Assembly (NCBI GenBank): GCA_045539925.1
Contig: JAZQGH010000016.1
Span: 1 to 28,406 of the forward strand
Source of the DNA: SFWF01 sp045539925
Lineage (GTDB): Bacteria; Bacillota; Clostridia; Oscillospirales; Acutalibacteraceae
Direction: 5' to 3'
DNA: 28,406 bases
Part shown: positions 8,302 to 15,182 of the stretch, in pieces
Numbering within the stretch: the first letter of the stretch is position 1
Layout: each line of letters opens with the position of its first letter
The notes under the pieces: model-generated
Databases searched by the model: none
Seen by the model: the letters and a program-made list of their open reading frames with translations, nothing else
Told to the model about the DNA's origin: nothing
Translations under genes and position numbers: made by a program

Positions 8302-9751
8302 TACGTAATACTCCTAACATTTCTTCTTTTCTATGTGCTATTTTGCTGTAAGCTTCTGAGGCCAACAGCTGACAAAGTGTAGCTTCTTTTTCGCTGTCCG
8401 GAAAAAGTTCAAGACATCTATAAATTTGTCCCATCAATTCTTCCTCTTCAATACTGACAGAATCATTAACAATGTTGATAGAATCTATCACGTCATTATG
8501 AATACGGTACTTGGGAATGCATTGTTCAAGCAAAGAAAGCAAGTCATCTAACAGCTCAGCCTGTCTATCGTCAATGGAACTGTACAATCCTTTAATAAGC
8601 GGGTTATCTCGATTGATTTGATACCGAACATTTCCATCATGTTCGTTTATTCTATCCCAAATTTTATGTTCCGGTGTGGCTTCTTTTACTCCAGGATTTC
8701 GCACTGTTCTTTTACTGCGAACAACCGAGTCCTCAACAGCCATTTTAATTTTTTCTTTTATTGCATCGGGTATTTTGGCTGTTGATTTTTTTACATCAAG
8801 CATCCAAACAGAATCTAACGCAGAAGGAATATCAACTTTGATTCTTGCAAGTTTATTTAATTCGCTTCTAATCCCCATACGAAGCCATGTGCCTGAGATA
8901 ATAAGTCTTCGGTTACGATAAATATAAAAGCCCTGTTCTTCATAAATGCTTTTTGGATTTCCTAAAAGTGCTTTTTCGTCCGCAGTTAAAGTTTTTGCAA
9001 AAGGAAGCGTATATGGAGTTACTGTTATAGTGCTTCCTTTATAATTAATAGGCGTAGTTCTTCCTGTTTGTTGTCTTCCTATTGAATCCAATAAGAAAGG
9101 ATCACGTTTTTCTATGCGCTTACCATTATAATAGATTTCAATTTCGTTATAAAACCTATGAAATGTTAACTCAATATGCCTCTTTGATTCACCAACAAGG
9201 GCACGAAAACTGTCTTCAAATGTTTTTGCTGAATTCTCAATATTGTCAAACTTAGTCCAAATAACTAATGTGCCGGACTCGTATTTTTTTAAATCGTCGA
9301 TATGAGGCAATACATCAATTTCATCTAATGAAAGTTCTTTTAAAAATAATTTATTTTTATCTTCAATAACATCTAGATCAAAAGACATACAATTCAGTTT
9401 CCCAAACGCTTTGCTAGCTACAATAAATTCACGGCACTGTGAAAGCGAAGCAGACTTAAGACCAAGCCCAAATCTACCTAATTCTATATCACTATCCGGA
9501 ACATCTGAACGATCTGAACCGGGCAACATAGCATTATCCAACTTCTTCCTGTTCATTCCATGTCCATTATCCAATACACAAAAATACGGAATTGTCGCCA
9601 AGGGGTCTGAATGTATATCAATTCTTGTTGCACCAGCAGGAATGCAGTTATCTATTATATCAGCAACTGCTGTAGAAAAGCTATATCCCATAGAACGCAA
9701 TCCAAACATAAGAGCTTTGGCCGGGAATTCCTTTTCAACAAGATTACTCAT
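8288..9751 (-). CDS. GHKL ATPase, MutL/MORC-like, of a restriction-modification system
   Basis: A 487-aa protein with a complete Bergerat ATP-binding fold. The N box is ADIIDN (residues 30-35, with the Mg-binding Asn), the G1 box is DNGHGM (61-66), and the G2 box is GRFGLGLKSASLS (92-104). This boxed pattern is that of MutL, Hsp90 and MORC proteins. Ser100 in LKSASLSQ fits the MutL/MORC side more than the histidine kinases, and no kinase H box is present. The C-terminal 150 residues are helical and acidic. GHKL ATPases in bacterial restriction loci were proposed as ancestors of eukaryotic MORC proteins, working as ATP-gated clamps on DNA. GGAGG precedes the ATG by 8 nt. It lies 2 nt after the 344-aa gene and overlaps the Z1 gene. 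Confidence 0.93.
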   Translation of the reverse strand: MSNLVEKEFPAKALMFGLRSMGYSFSTAVADIIDNCIPAGATRIDIHSDPLATIPYFCVLDNGHGMNRKKLDNAMLPGSDRSDVPDSDIELGRFGLGLKSASLSQCREFIVASKAFGKLNCMSFDLDVIEDKNKLFLKELSLDEIDVLPHIDDLKKYESGTLVIWTKFDNIENSAKTFEDSFRALVGESKRHIELTFHRFYNEIEIYYNGKRIEKRDPFLLDSIGRQQTGRTTPINYKGSTITVTPYTLPFAKTLTADEKALLGNPKSIYEEQGFYIYRNRRLIISGTWLRMGIRSELNKLARIKVDIPSALDSVWMLDVKKSTAKIPDAIKEKIKMAVEDSVVRSKRTVRNPGVKEATPEHKIWDRINEHDGNVRYQINRDNPLIKGLYSSIDDRQAELLDDLLSLLEQCIPKYRIHNDVIDSINIVNDSVSIEEEELMGQIYRCLELFPDSEKEATLCQLLASEAYSKIAHRKEEMLGVLRNGEQ

Positions 9752-9753
9752 CG

Positions 9754-10788
9754 TTATTCGCCTCCGATCGAATAAGTAATAGAATTAATCATTTTATTCA
9801 TGCCGTTTAATTCACCTATTGTATACCAATAAACGCACGGCAAGCCATTAATATCTGCAACTAACGCAATTTTTACAGCATCACTATAGTCGTTGCAAAA
9901 TTTAATTTTATTGTATGGCAAACTAAAAAACTTGGTTTTTGTAGATGTGAATCTTATAACTATAAATTTCTTTTTATTTGCTTCACGATATTCAATATCA
10001 TACAGAGAATAAGGATATTCTTCTGCAAGTTTTCTCACACCTGAATACCCTTTGTCTAAAAGAATCTTTTCGACAGTTTGGAGGGCTATCATTTTGTTTT
10101 TATTTATTATTTCCATATAGTTATCTGGAGTCACGTTATCATATCCGAGATGTTCCCGTAAAGAAATAATTTCTGCATCATATGTATCGGCAAATTCATT
10201 GAAAACCGAAGAAAACTTATTGCCAGCTCCCCGTTTATTTAGAAAAATTTTAGAATACGGAATTCCGTTTTCGCCTACAACCGTAGTGTCAAAATTCAAT
10301 GTTTTAGTTTCTGTATTATACTCAAACGCCTCCACAATAAAGGCATAGTCGTTTAACACTTTAGAAACTGCCGCTACTATTTTTTTGTTATCAATCTCTA
10401 TATGGTCATCAGAGAATTTTAATGATACAGGATAGTGGATTTTTTGCCTGCCGCAATGTACATTTTTAGGATCAGTTTCTTCACGAATATATATGCAGAA
10501 CGAACTGTCACACTCAATAGCTATTCCGTTAACAGTAATACTGTCAAAGACAAATGCATCTGTAATTATTGCTTCGGCGCGTGATTTGGATAAAATATGT
10601 CCAACAAGACCTTCTCTACTGTAATCGTTTATGTTATTAGGAACATTATGTATTTTAAATAACTCCTTGTTGATAGATGCGCCTTGTTTTAAAGGTGTAG
10701 CAACAGTTGGTGTATGTCCTTTTTCGTTGTCATTTTTAATATTAAAGTAAAATGATTTTATATCTATGGGAAGACGTATTATGCTCAT
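9754..10788 (-). CDS. Restriction-locus protein of uncertain function; possible degenerate NO VEIN/DUF3883-like C-terminus
   Basis: A 344-aa protein that I do not recognise as a whole. Its C-terminal 90 residues read like a DUF3883 (NO VEIN C-terminal) nuclease-fold domain: YDIEY, then KKFIVIRFTSTKTKFFSLPY, then a beta-rich ALVADING segment. In active members the strand carries ExK followed by GT; here the aligned segment is V-I-R-F-T, so the acidic and lysine positions appear lost. The N-terminal half is beta-rich without motifs, and a single CDSSFC pair near residue 100 is not enough for zinc binding. The ATG overlaps the methylase stop by 4 nt (ATGA) and the GHKL gene follows after 2 nt, so it is an integral member of the operon. 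It may be a specificity or scaffold subunit. The DUF3883 relation is a visual alignment only. Confidence 0.85.
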   Translation of the reverse strand: MSIIRLPIDIKSFYFNIKNDNEKGHTPTVATPLKQGASINKELFKIHNVPNNINDYSREGLVGHILSKSRAEAIITDAFVFDSITVNGIAIECDSSFCIYIREETDPKNVHCGRQKIHYPVSLKFSDDHIEIDNKKIVAAVSKVLNDYAFIVEAFEYNTETKTLNFDTTVVGENGIPYSKIFLNKRGAGNKFSSVFNEFADTYDAEIISLREHLGYDNVTPDNYMEIINKNKMIALQTVEKILLDKGYSGVRKLAEEYPYSLYDIEYREANKKKFIVIRFTSTKTKFFSLPYNKIKFCNDYSDAVKIALVADINGLPCVYWYTIGELNGMNKMINSITYSIGGE

Positions 10789-11948
10789 TCAGAATCACCC
10801 TTTGAATACTTATCTTCAAACATTGCTTCAAAAATTGAGACAAGTACACTTACCACTATAGAGTTACCTATTAGTTTGTTAAGTTTGCGATAGCTAAAAC
10901 CAAGGCTTTTGGCTTTCAAATATTCTTCTTTAGAAAAGCCCATAAGCAAAAATGCTTCGCGCAAAGTTAGACGGCGATATGTATTACCTTTGATTCCTTG
11001 GTATTTGAACAATGCAGCCGTATGAGTTCTATCCATATTGCATGTAATGGTTCTAACCGTTGTGTCGCTTTTTATTGGGTCTATTCCGTTAATTTTCCAC
11101 ATAACATCACGAGATTTTGTTTGATTTAGTTGAGCCATATCTGCTTCAGTTCTTAAATCAGGATCACTATTGTAATCAGTCAAAATGAATTCATGGATAT
11201 TAAAGTTGCGAGGTTTTTTCTTTTTGCTAATTGCCTCTCTGAGATCTAATTTTGATCCAAGATGGCTAATTATAAAAGCTCGCTCACGATCTTGCGGTAC
11301 ACCAAAATCAAGTGAATTAAGAATCATACATTCATCGTTCTCATATCCAATAGATTCGAGAAAAGATAGCCATTGGTTAAGATCTTTGATATTAGTTTCT
11401 GCTTTAATTGTTTTTACATTTTCCAACAGAAGGTATTCTGGAAGCCTATCTAGTTCATTCAGTTCTTTAAGTATTCTTTCAATCTCCCAAAGCAAGCCCG
11501 AACGTGTACCGGAACCTTTGCTCATACCTTTACCTTTTCCTCCTGTTGAAAGATCTTGACAGGGAAAACTGTAAACCAACAAATCTGTTTCCGGCATATC
11601 GCATCCCTTCAACTCAGTTATGGAACCATAGTTATTTGCTTTTTTATTAGCCCTAAATAAATCACGTCGTTGATCCTCATTCAGCCTTTTAATATCATAA
11701 GGCTTTACAGAGTCTGCGCTAAAGGTGAATTGCGATAGATATTCATCTACTTCGGTAATATCTTCGGGTACAATAACTTCTTTATCGCCACAGTGAATAG
11801 CCGCATAGCACTCAATAGCATCGATAAACCAGTCACTGATTCCAACTATCTCGTAATTTATGTTCATTCTTTTTAAAGCGGCGGCTTGTGCACCTATTCC
11901 TGCAAAAGCTTCAAATACACGCAGTTTATTTTCATTTGGTTTGCTCAT
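10785..11948 (-). CDS. DNA (cytosine-5)-methyltransferase
   Basis: A 387-aa C5-cytosine methylase that transfers a methyl group from S-adenosylmethionine to DNA. It has all main motifs: FAGIGA (I, residues 15-20), FPCQDLS (IV, catalytic Cys130), LENV (VI, 175-178), PQDRERAF (VIII, 218-225) and the closing LIGNSI (X, 359-364). The target-recognition segment between motifs VIII and X is short, about 130 residues, and cannot be read for sequence specificity. It begins the defence operon and would mark host DNA so the nuclease modules downstream spare it. GAGTG sits 9 nt before the ATG. A promoter-like double TATAAT lies 50-60 nt upstream. Family membership is certain; the recognised sequence is unknown. 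Confidence 0.96.
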   Translation of the reverse strand: MSKPNENKLRVFEAFAGIGAQAAALKRMNINYEIVGISDWFIDAIECYAAIHCGDKEVIVPEDITEVDEYLSQFTFSADSVKPYDIKRLNEDQRRDLFRANKKANNYGSITELKGCDMPETDLLVYSFPCQDLSTGGKGKGMSKGSGTRSGLLWEIERILKELNELDRLPEYLLLENVKTIKAETNIKDLNQWLSFLESIGYENDECMILNSLDFGVPQDRERAFIISHLGSKLDLREAISKKKKPRNFNIHEFILTDYNSDPDLRTEADMAQLNQTKSRDVMWKINGIDPIKSDTTVRTITCNMDRTHTAALFKYQGIKGNTYRRLTLREAFLLMGFSKEEYLKAKSLGFSYRKLNKLIGNSIVVSVLVSIFEAMFEDKYSKGDSE

Positions 11949-11997
11949 TTAAATTACACTCTTTCTGCTAGCTTCTAATTGATATTAGACCAACATA

Positions 11998-12008
11998 ATT
12001 ATATTATA
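11998..12008 (-). promoter_or_regulatory. Candidate promoter -10 elements of the defence operon
   Basis: On the minus strand two TATAAT hexamers overlap by one base (12008-12003 and 12003-11998), about 50 nt before the methylase ATG. No good -35 is present at 17 nt for either. A short GTCC/GGAC hairpin (12020-12035) lies where the -35 would be and might be a control site. The rest of the 154-bp gap between 11949 and 12102 shows no gene. Confidence 0.4.
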
Positions 12009-12102
12009 TAAACCTTACTGTCCTATAAAACGGACTCACGCTTGACACTTATCAACAAATTTCGCACTAATAGGTGCAAAAAAGTAAGTGTGCACGTATA
12101 AT

Positions 12103-12519
12103 TTATTGCTTTTGATTATAAATTTCTTTTAAATCCTCGATAGCTAGGGTTGGGGCCATGGTGTGAAACATTAGGTAATTACGATTCATCGTTTCAACTG
12201 GGGCTTGCTTATAGATTTTTGCGCTATCTTCGCCGTTGTAAAAGTGCCAATAGCGGTAGATATAACCGATCCAATAAAGTACATCTTTGGGGTAAATCTC
12301 GCCGTTTGTTGTAAGCTCTTCGCCTGCGGTAGATGCAACTTCTTCAAGAATATACTCTTCACCGGCCCACTGCATACGATTGTACTTGGAATCAAGGTCT
12401 TTTGCAGTTTCGGAGGTCATAAATGCTTTTACAAAAGCAGCACTTGCATAGCCTTTTTCAGCAGACAATTCAAAAAGTCTACCTTGGATATCGCAAAGTT
12501 TTAATTGTAATTCGTCCAT
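12103..12519 (-). CDS. Small acidic partner of the DUF3990 protein (putative antitoxin)
   Basis: A 138-aa, mostly helical, acidic protein with no catalytic motif. It contains YWIGYIYRYWHFY (about residues 82-94), an aromatic helix that probably packs against a partner. Similar small proteins are encoded directly after DUF3990 genes in gut Clostridia; I recall this pairing but cannot check it here. Its ATG shares one base with the stop codon of the DUF3990 gene (TAATG), and GGGAGG lies within the end of that gene, so the two are co-translated. This arrangement fits a toxin-antitoxin or toxin-immunity pair in which this protein neutralises the partner. The pairing is seen in the sequence; the antitoxin role is inference. 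Confidence 0.75.
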   Translation of the reverse strand: MDELQLKLCDIQGRLFELSAEKGYASAAFVKAFMTSETAKDLDSKYNRMQWAGEEYILEEVASTAGEELTTNGEIYPKDVLYWIGYIYRYWHFYNGEDSAKIYKQAPVETMNRNYLMFHTMAPTLAIEDLKEIYNQKQ

Positions 12520-13394
12520 TAGTTGCCTCCCGCCTTGGCTTCATCCAATATTTCGTCAAAGAACATACCTTCACGGCGATAGTTCTTGCAAATATCATTT
12601 GCCATTGAAATACCTTTTGCACGATTCTCTTCAGCAACATCTCTCATAAACATTCTTTCGAGATGTGAAAGATTAACTTCAGCTTCAACTCTTACTGCAT
12701 CGCAACCTTTTTGAGAAACCGCAACATACTGTTTGCCGAGCTGCAAAGCAGACAAGCTATTAATAAGAGCTTTGTCGGTAACGTTGCCTACGAAAAAATT
12801 ATCTATAACAAAGAACATACGGTCATTTGCGATGTTTCCAATAACCAAGTCCTTTTCGTGTGTCATATCACGATACTTGTTATAGAAAGGCGTGCTATTA
12901 ACTTTCTCCATTCTTCCTCTATGGAATGCGACCAACATTGCCCAATCAATATCAGCAGGCACCTCTATATGTGCTAACTCATCTGCACATATGGAAACAA
13001 TATAGAATTTTGATTTCTCATAATCACAAATCAAAGTAAGTGCCTGTGTGGGCTCGGTGCCCATATAGAACCCTTGCCCGAAGTCGCACTGTTTACGGCT
13101 CTTGGGTTCAATCTTACCTACGATACCCGATTTAGAACCGTGGTACAAAAGGAGTCTGTTAGATTCTAACTTGACCGCCTTTGCCGCATCAGCAATTTTT
13201 TGGAGAGTCATATCATATACAGGGACAGACTTTTCCTTACAGAATTCGTATATCATAGACTGCGCTAATTTATTAGGGACAGCACGACCATTCTCCCAAC
13301 GGTTTACCGTTTGGAAGGTAACATTCAGTCGGTCTGCAAACTCAGTCTGACTCATATTTAAGTATGTTCTTATCTGTTTAATTAGTGTATGCAT
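12519..13394 (-). CDS. HTH-DUF3990 fusion (putative ADP-ribosyltransferase-fold toxin with own regulator domain)
   Basis: A 291-aa protein in two parts. Residues 1-60 are an XRE/Cro-type helix-turn-helix (MSQTEFADRLNVTFQTVNRW, residues 14-33). From about residue 82 comes DUF3990: LYHGSKSGI with His85-Gly86, then DFGQGFYMG with Tyr110, a layout like the His and Tyr positions of the ADP-ribosyltransferase fold. DUF3990 is usually placed in that superfamily, and the target is unknown. The frame is open 34 codons further upstream, but that stretch covers the promoter. The ATG at 13394 has AAGAGGTGG 3 nt before it and MHTLIKQIRTYL is a normal XRE start. The gene is followed by its small partner with a 1-nt overlap. 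The fused HTH probably binds the inverted repeat around its own promoter. Confidence 0.87.
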   Translation of the reverse strand: MHTLIKQIRTYLNMSQTEFADRLNVTFQTVNRWENGRAVPNKLAQSMIYEFCKEKSVPVYDMTLQKIADAAKAVKLESNRLLLYHGSKSGIVGKIEPKSRKQCDFGQGFYMGTEPTQALTLICDYEKSKFYIVSICADELAHIEVPADIDWAMLVAFHRGRMEKVNSTPFYNKYRDMTHEKDLVIGNIANDRMFFVIDNFFVGNVTDKALINSLSALQLGKQYVAVSQKGCDAVRVEAEVNLSHLERMFMRDVAEENRAKGISMANDICKNYRREGMFFDEILDEAKAGGN

Positions 13395-13407
13395 AGTCCA
13401 CCTCTTA

Positions 13408-13451
13408 AATATAACATTCTTTCTATTTCTTATTATACCCAATGTTATATT
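13408..13451. promoter_or_regulatory. Operator-like inverted repeat framing the -10 box
   Basis: Two perfect 11-bp arms, AATATAACATT (13408-13418) and AATGTTATATT (13441-13451), point at each other. The first lies just downstream of the -10 box and the second lies inside the 17-bp spacer. Their centres are 33 bp apart, close to three helical turns, so dimers bound at each arm would sit on the same face of the DNA. The natural ligand would be the HTH domain of the gene it controls. Confidence 0.65.
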
Positions 13452-13460
13452 ATATGTCAA
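13432..13460 (-). promoter_or_regulatory. Consensus sigma-A promoter of the HTH-DUF3990 operon
   Basis: On the minus strand, TTGACA (13460-13455) is followed after exactly 17 bp by TATAAT (13437-13432). Both hexamers are perfect. The start codon of the HTH-DUF3990 gene lies 37 nt after the -10 box. A promoter this strong is usually held down by a repressor, and the flanking inverted repeat supports that. Confidence 0.85.
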
Positions 13461-13483
13461 TGAGTTTTGTCGATAAAAAGAGT

Positions 13484-13513
13484 AAACCTCAGCCAATATT
13501 TTAGCCGAGGTTT
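13484..13513 (-). terminator. Rho-independent terminator after the phosphoesterase gene
   Basis: On the minus strand a 10-bp stem, AAACCTCGGC pairing with GCTGAGGTTT (one G-U wobble), closes a 10-nt loop. It is followed by TACTCTTTTT. It lies 6 nt after the stop of the phosphoesterase gene and keeps its transcript out of the HTH-DUF3990 promoter. Confidence 0.65.
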
Positions 13514-13519
13514 TGGGGG

Positions 13520-14224
13520 TTAACCATATATTTCGAGATCTTGATTAGTTTCGAAGCCGTGGAAGAGGAAATGGATTTTGTCGATGCGTTTGTTGATATG
13601 CCAATGGCCGCAGTACCACGCTTTGTAGTTAATCGATTCTTCAATTTTGTCGAGCCATTCTTCGGTGCTTGTGTCAACTGTACTTTGGTCGATGCCCGGT
13701 AGGAATGTTTCTATTGGTTCGTATTTGAGCGGGCAGGTATGAGACAGGATAACGTCAATTTCCTTTTCTTTTATCTGCTGTTCAACATACCGTTTAATTT
13801 CTTCTGACGGTTGCTCGTCTTCCCACCAACCGTACCCACGGCTTAGTCGGTAGAATTTATCAACGCTGTATGCGCCGCCGATTACAAGATGCTTTGTGTC
13901 TTCGATATTAAAAATCTCGCCGTCTTTTGCAAAGAGAATATTTGGATATTTTTCCTCATACCAAACTGTGCCGCCGTTCCATTCCTTTGTCTTATATGTA
14001 GGAATATTCCAAGGACGCATTTCGTGATTGCCGTGTATGCAAAATATAGTTGGCTCAAGTTTTGAAAACGCCTCTTTAAGTTTATTATCTCTAAAGTCAC
14101 CGAAATAGTTTGCACCCACATCTCCGAGGATAACTATCGTATCATCCTTAGTCGGTTTAAAGCGCATACAAAAGGTTACGATTTCAAGAGTTGAGCCGTG
14201 TATATCGCCTGTATAGTAAATCAT
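13520..14224 (-). CDS. Calcineurin-like metallophosphoesterase
   Basis: A 234-aa single-domain metallophosphoesterase. The metal-binding blocks are all visible: GDIHG (residues 6-10), GDVG (35-38), GNHE (65-68), SHTCP (about 165) and GHWH (206-209). Such enzymes hydrolyse phosphomono- or diesters with two metal ions; the substrate here cannot be read. There is no signal peptide, so it is cytoplasmic. A GTG 7 codons upstream is possible, but AGAGGTGAC lies inside that extension 6 nt before the ATG at 14224, which makes the ATG the start. It has its own promoter in the short gap after the SLOG gene and its own terminator, so it is probably an independent unit rather than a part of either neighbouring module. 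Confidence 0.9.
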   Translation of the reverse strand: MIYYTGDIHGSTLEIVTFCMRFKPTKDDTIVILGDVGANYFGDFRDNKLKEAFSKLEPTIFCIHGNHEMRPWNIPTYKTKEWNGGTVWYEEKYPNILFAKDGEIFNIEDTKHLVIGGAYSVDKFYRLSRGYGWWEDEQPSEEIKRYVEQQIKEKEIDVILSHTCPLKYEPIETFLPGIDQSTVDTSTEEWLDKIEESINYKAWYCGHWHINKRIDKIHFLFHGFETNQDLEIYG

Positions 14225-14250
14225 TTTTTTGTCACCTCTTATCACTTATA

Positions 14251-14279
14251 ATTATACCATAAATCGCACTTTTTGGCTA
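14251..14279 (-). promoter_or_regulatory. Promoter of the phosphoesterase gene
   Basis: On the minus strand TAGCCA (14279-14274, 4 of 6 consensus bases) stands 17 bp before an extended -10, TGGTATAAT, with TATAAT at 14256-14251. The -35 overlaps the stop codon of the SLOG gene upstream. The phosphoesterase ATG is 26 nt after the -10 box. Confidence 0.6.
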
Positions 14280-14756
14280 CTCTTTTGTAGGCAGAACGAT
14301 AATTTGTTTGCCTTTCTTCATAGCATAATCGAGGGCGATTTTGGTGCCGCTTTTGCGGGTGGTTGGGGCGTTTGGTTCGTCGTAGTAGACAATGCAATAG
14401 TGACTATTATCTATCATCTCATAGTTACGCTCGACATAGGCGGCTCGGCCAGAGCTACGAATGTGTTCAGGATAGTATGTGTCCTCGTAGCTTTCTAAAA
14501 GATAGTTTGTATATTGCTCGTTTATATCCGGATATTCTGCTCGCACATAGATTCGTTTTATGTGCGGGTATTTTTCTTTTATTTCGGTTACGAGTTCAAG
14601 GCAAAGGCTATTAAATCGGCTCTTGCTCCCGAAAAGAAATGTATCAACTTGTTTCTCCACAATTAGTTTCTCAATTATTTCAATAAGGTCTGATTTTAGT
14701 TCCTCGGTTTCGTTTATCTTTCTATGACCGAAAAAGCAACAAGTTTTAGCATTCAT
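14277..14756 (-). CDS. SLOG-like (DUF1273/YpsA-type) nucleotide-binding protein
   Basis: A 159-aa Rossmann-like protein. It opens with MNAKTCCFFGHRKI, where FFGHR (residues 8-12) is the usual first-strand motif of DUF1273/YpsA-type SLOG proteins. It continues with FLFGSKSRFN (40-49) and ends with SGTKIALDYAMKKGKQIIVL, the conserved Gly-Thr-loop region that would hold a nucleotide or nucleotide-derived signal. SLOG proteins are proposed to bind or process such signals, sometimes in anti-phage systems. A longer frame starts 23 codons upstream, but that part covers operator sequence. The ATG at 14756 has GGGAGATGG 4 nt before it. It is transcribed divergently from the small XRE gene and is probably repressed by it. 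Confidence 0.82.
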   Translation of the reverse strand: MNAKTCCFFGHRKINETEELKSDLIEIIEKLIVEKQVDTFLFGSKSRFNSLCLELVTEIKEKYPHIKRIYVRAEYPDINEQYTNYLLESYEDTYYPEHIRSSGRAAYVERNYEMIDNSHYCIVYYDEPNAPTTRKSGTKIALDYAMKKGKQIIVLPTKE

Positions 14757-14774
14757 ATGTCCATCTCCCGTGTG

Positions 14775-14870
14775 CGATATATCGTAATTATAACACAAAA
14801 CTTTCAACTTTGCGATATGTCCCACACGATATATCGAATATTTTTATAAAATTATAGTAACGATATATCG
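14775..14870. promoter_or_regulatory. Operator array: three CGATATATCG palindromes between divergent genes
   Basis: The perfect 10-bp palindrome CGATATATCG occurs at 14775-14784, 14827-14836 and 14861-14870. A near copy, CGATATGTCC, is at 14813-14822. The first copy follows 2 bp after a perfect minus-strand TATAAT (14792-14787) serving the SLOG gene. The third ends just before the ribosome site of the XRE gene. The likely ligand is the XRE protein encoded next to it, which would control both directions. Confidence 0.8.
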
Positions 14871-14883
14871 TAGAGGTGGAATT

Positions 14884-15126
14884 ATGAATACTAAAAATGC
14901 AGTAGCAGACCGTATTATTGAATTGTGTAATCAGAAAAATATTGCAATAAATGCTTTAGCAAATTTGGCAGGTATATCTCCGTCAACTCTTTATAGTGTC
15001 CTAAACGAGAAAAGTCAAAATCCTGGAATCGTCACTATTAAGAAATTATGTGACGGATTAGAAATTTCTCTCCGTGAGTTCTTTGACGATGACATTTTTG
15101 ATGATATTGAGCAAGAAATCAAATAA
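14884..15126 (+). CDS. Small XRE/Cro-family transcriptional regulator
   Basis: An 80-aa protein that is almost entirely one helix-turn-helix domain. The core is ALANLAGISPSTLYSVLNEK (residues 24-43), followed by a closing helix with IKKLCDGLEISLREFF. It has no effector domain, so it probably senses only dimerisation or a partner. AGAGGTGG lies 4 nt before the ATG. It is divergent from the SLOG gene, and the palindrome CGATATATCG at 14861-14870 is just upstream of its ribosome site. It therefore most likely represses itself and the SLOG gene. Its transcript ends at the hairpin at 15145-15168. Confidence 0.93.
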   Translation: MNTKNAVADRIIELCNQKNIAINALANLAGISPSTLYSVLNEKSQNPGIVTIKKLCDGLEISLREFFDDDIFDDIEQEIK

Positions 15127-15144
15127 CATTCTATTAACGAAAAA

Positions 15145-15168
15145 AACGCTCTGCCGCGGCAGAGCGTT
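15145..15168. terminator. Bidirectional rho-independent terminator
   Basis: A perfect 11-bp stem, AACGCTCTGCC with GGCAGAGCGTT, has a 2-nt centre. On the plus strand it is followed by TT and ends XRE transcription. On the minus strand it is followed by five more U residues (seven in all with the stem end) and ends the rhodanese operon, whose stop is at 15183. It marks the border between the defence-like region and the metabolic operon. Confidence 0.88.
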
Positions 15169-15182
15169 TTGCTATTGTAGGA

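Noticed and set aside
5479..11948. BREX, DISARM or type I restriction as the identity of the locus
   Set aside because: No PglX, PglZ, BrxC, DrmA/B or HsdS/HsdM/HsdR features are present. The methylase is a C5 type and the motor carries the Z1 pattern.
12042..12073. Plus-strand TTGACA as a promoter
   Set aside because: No usable -10 lies at 16-18 bp and no plus-strand gene follows.
13395..13496. Longer N-terminus of the HTH-DUF3990 protein
   Set aside because: The extension covers a perfect promoter, the operator arms and the ribosome site; the ATG at 13394 is the sensible start.
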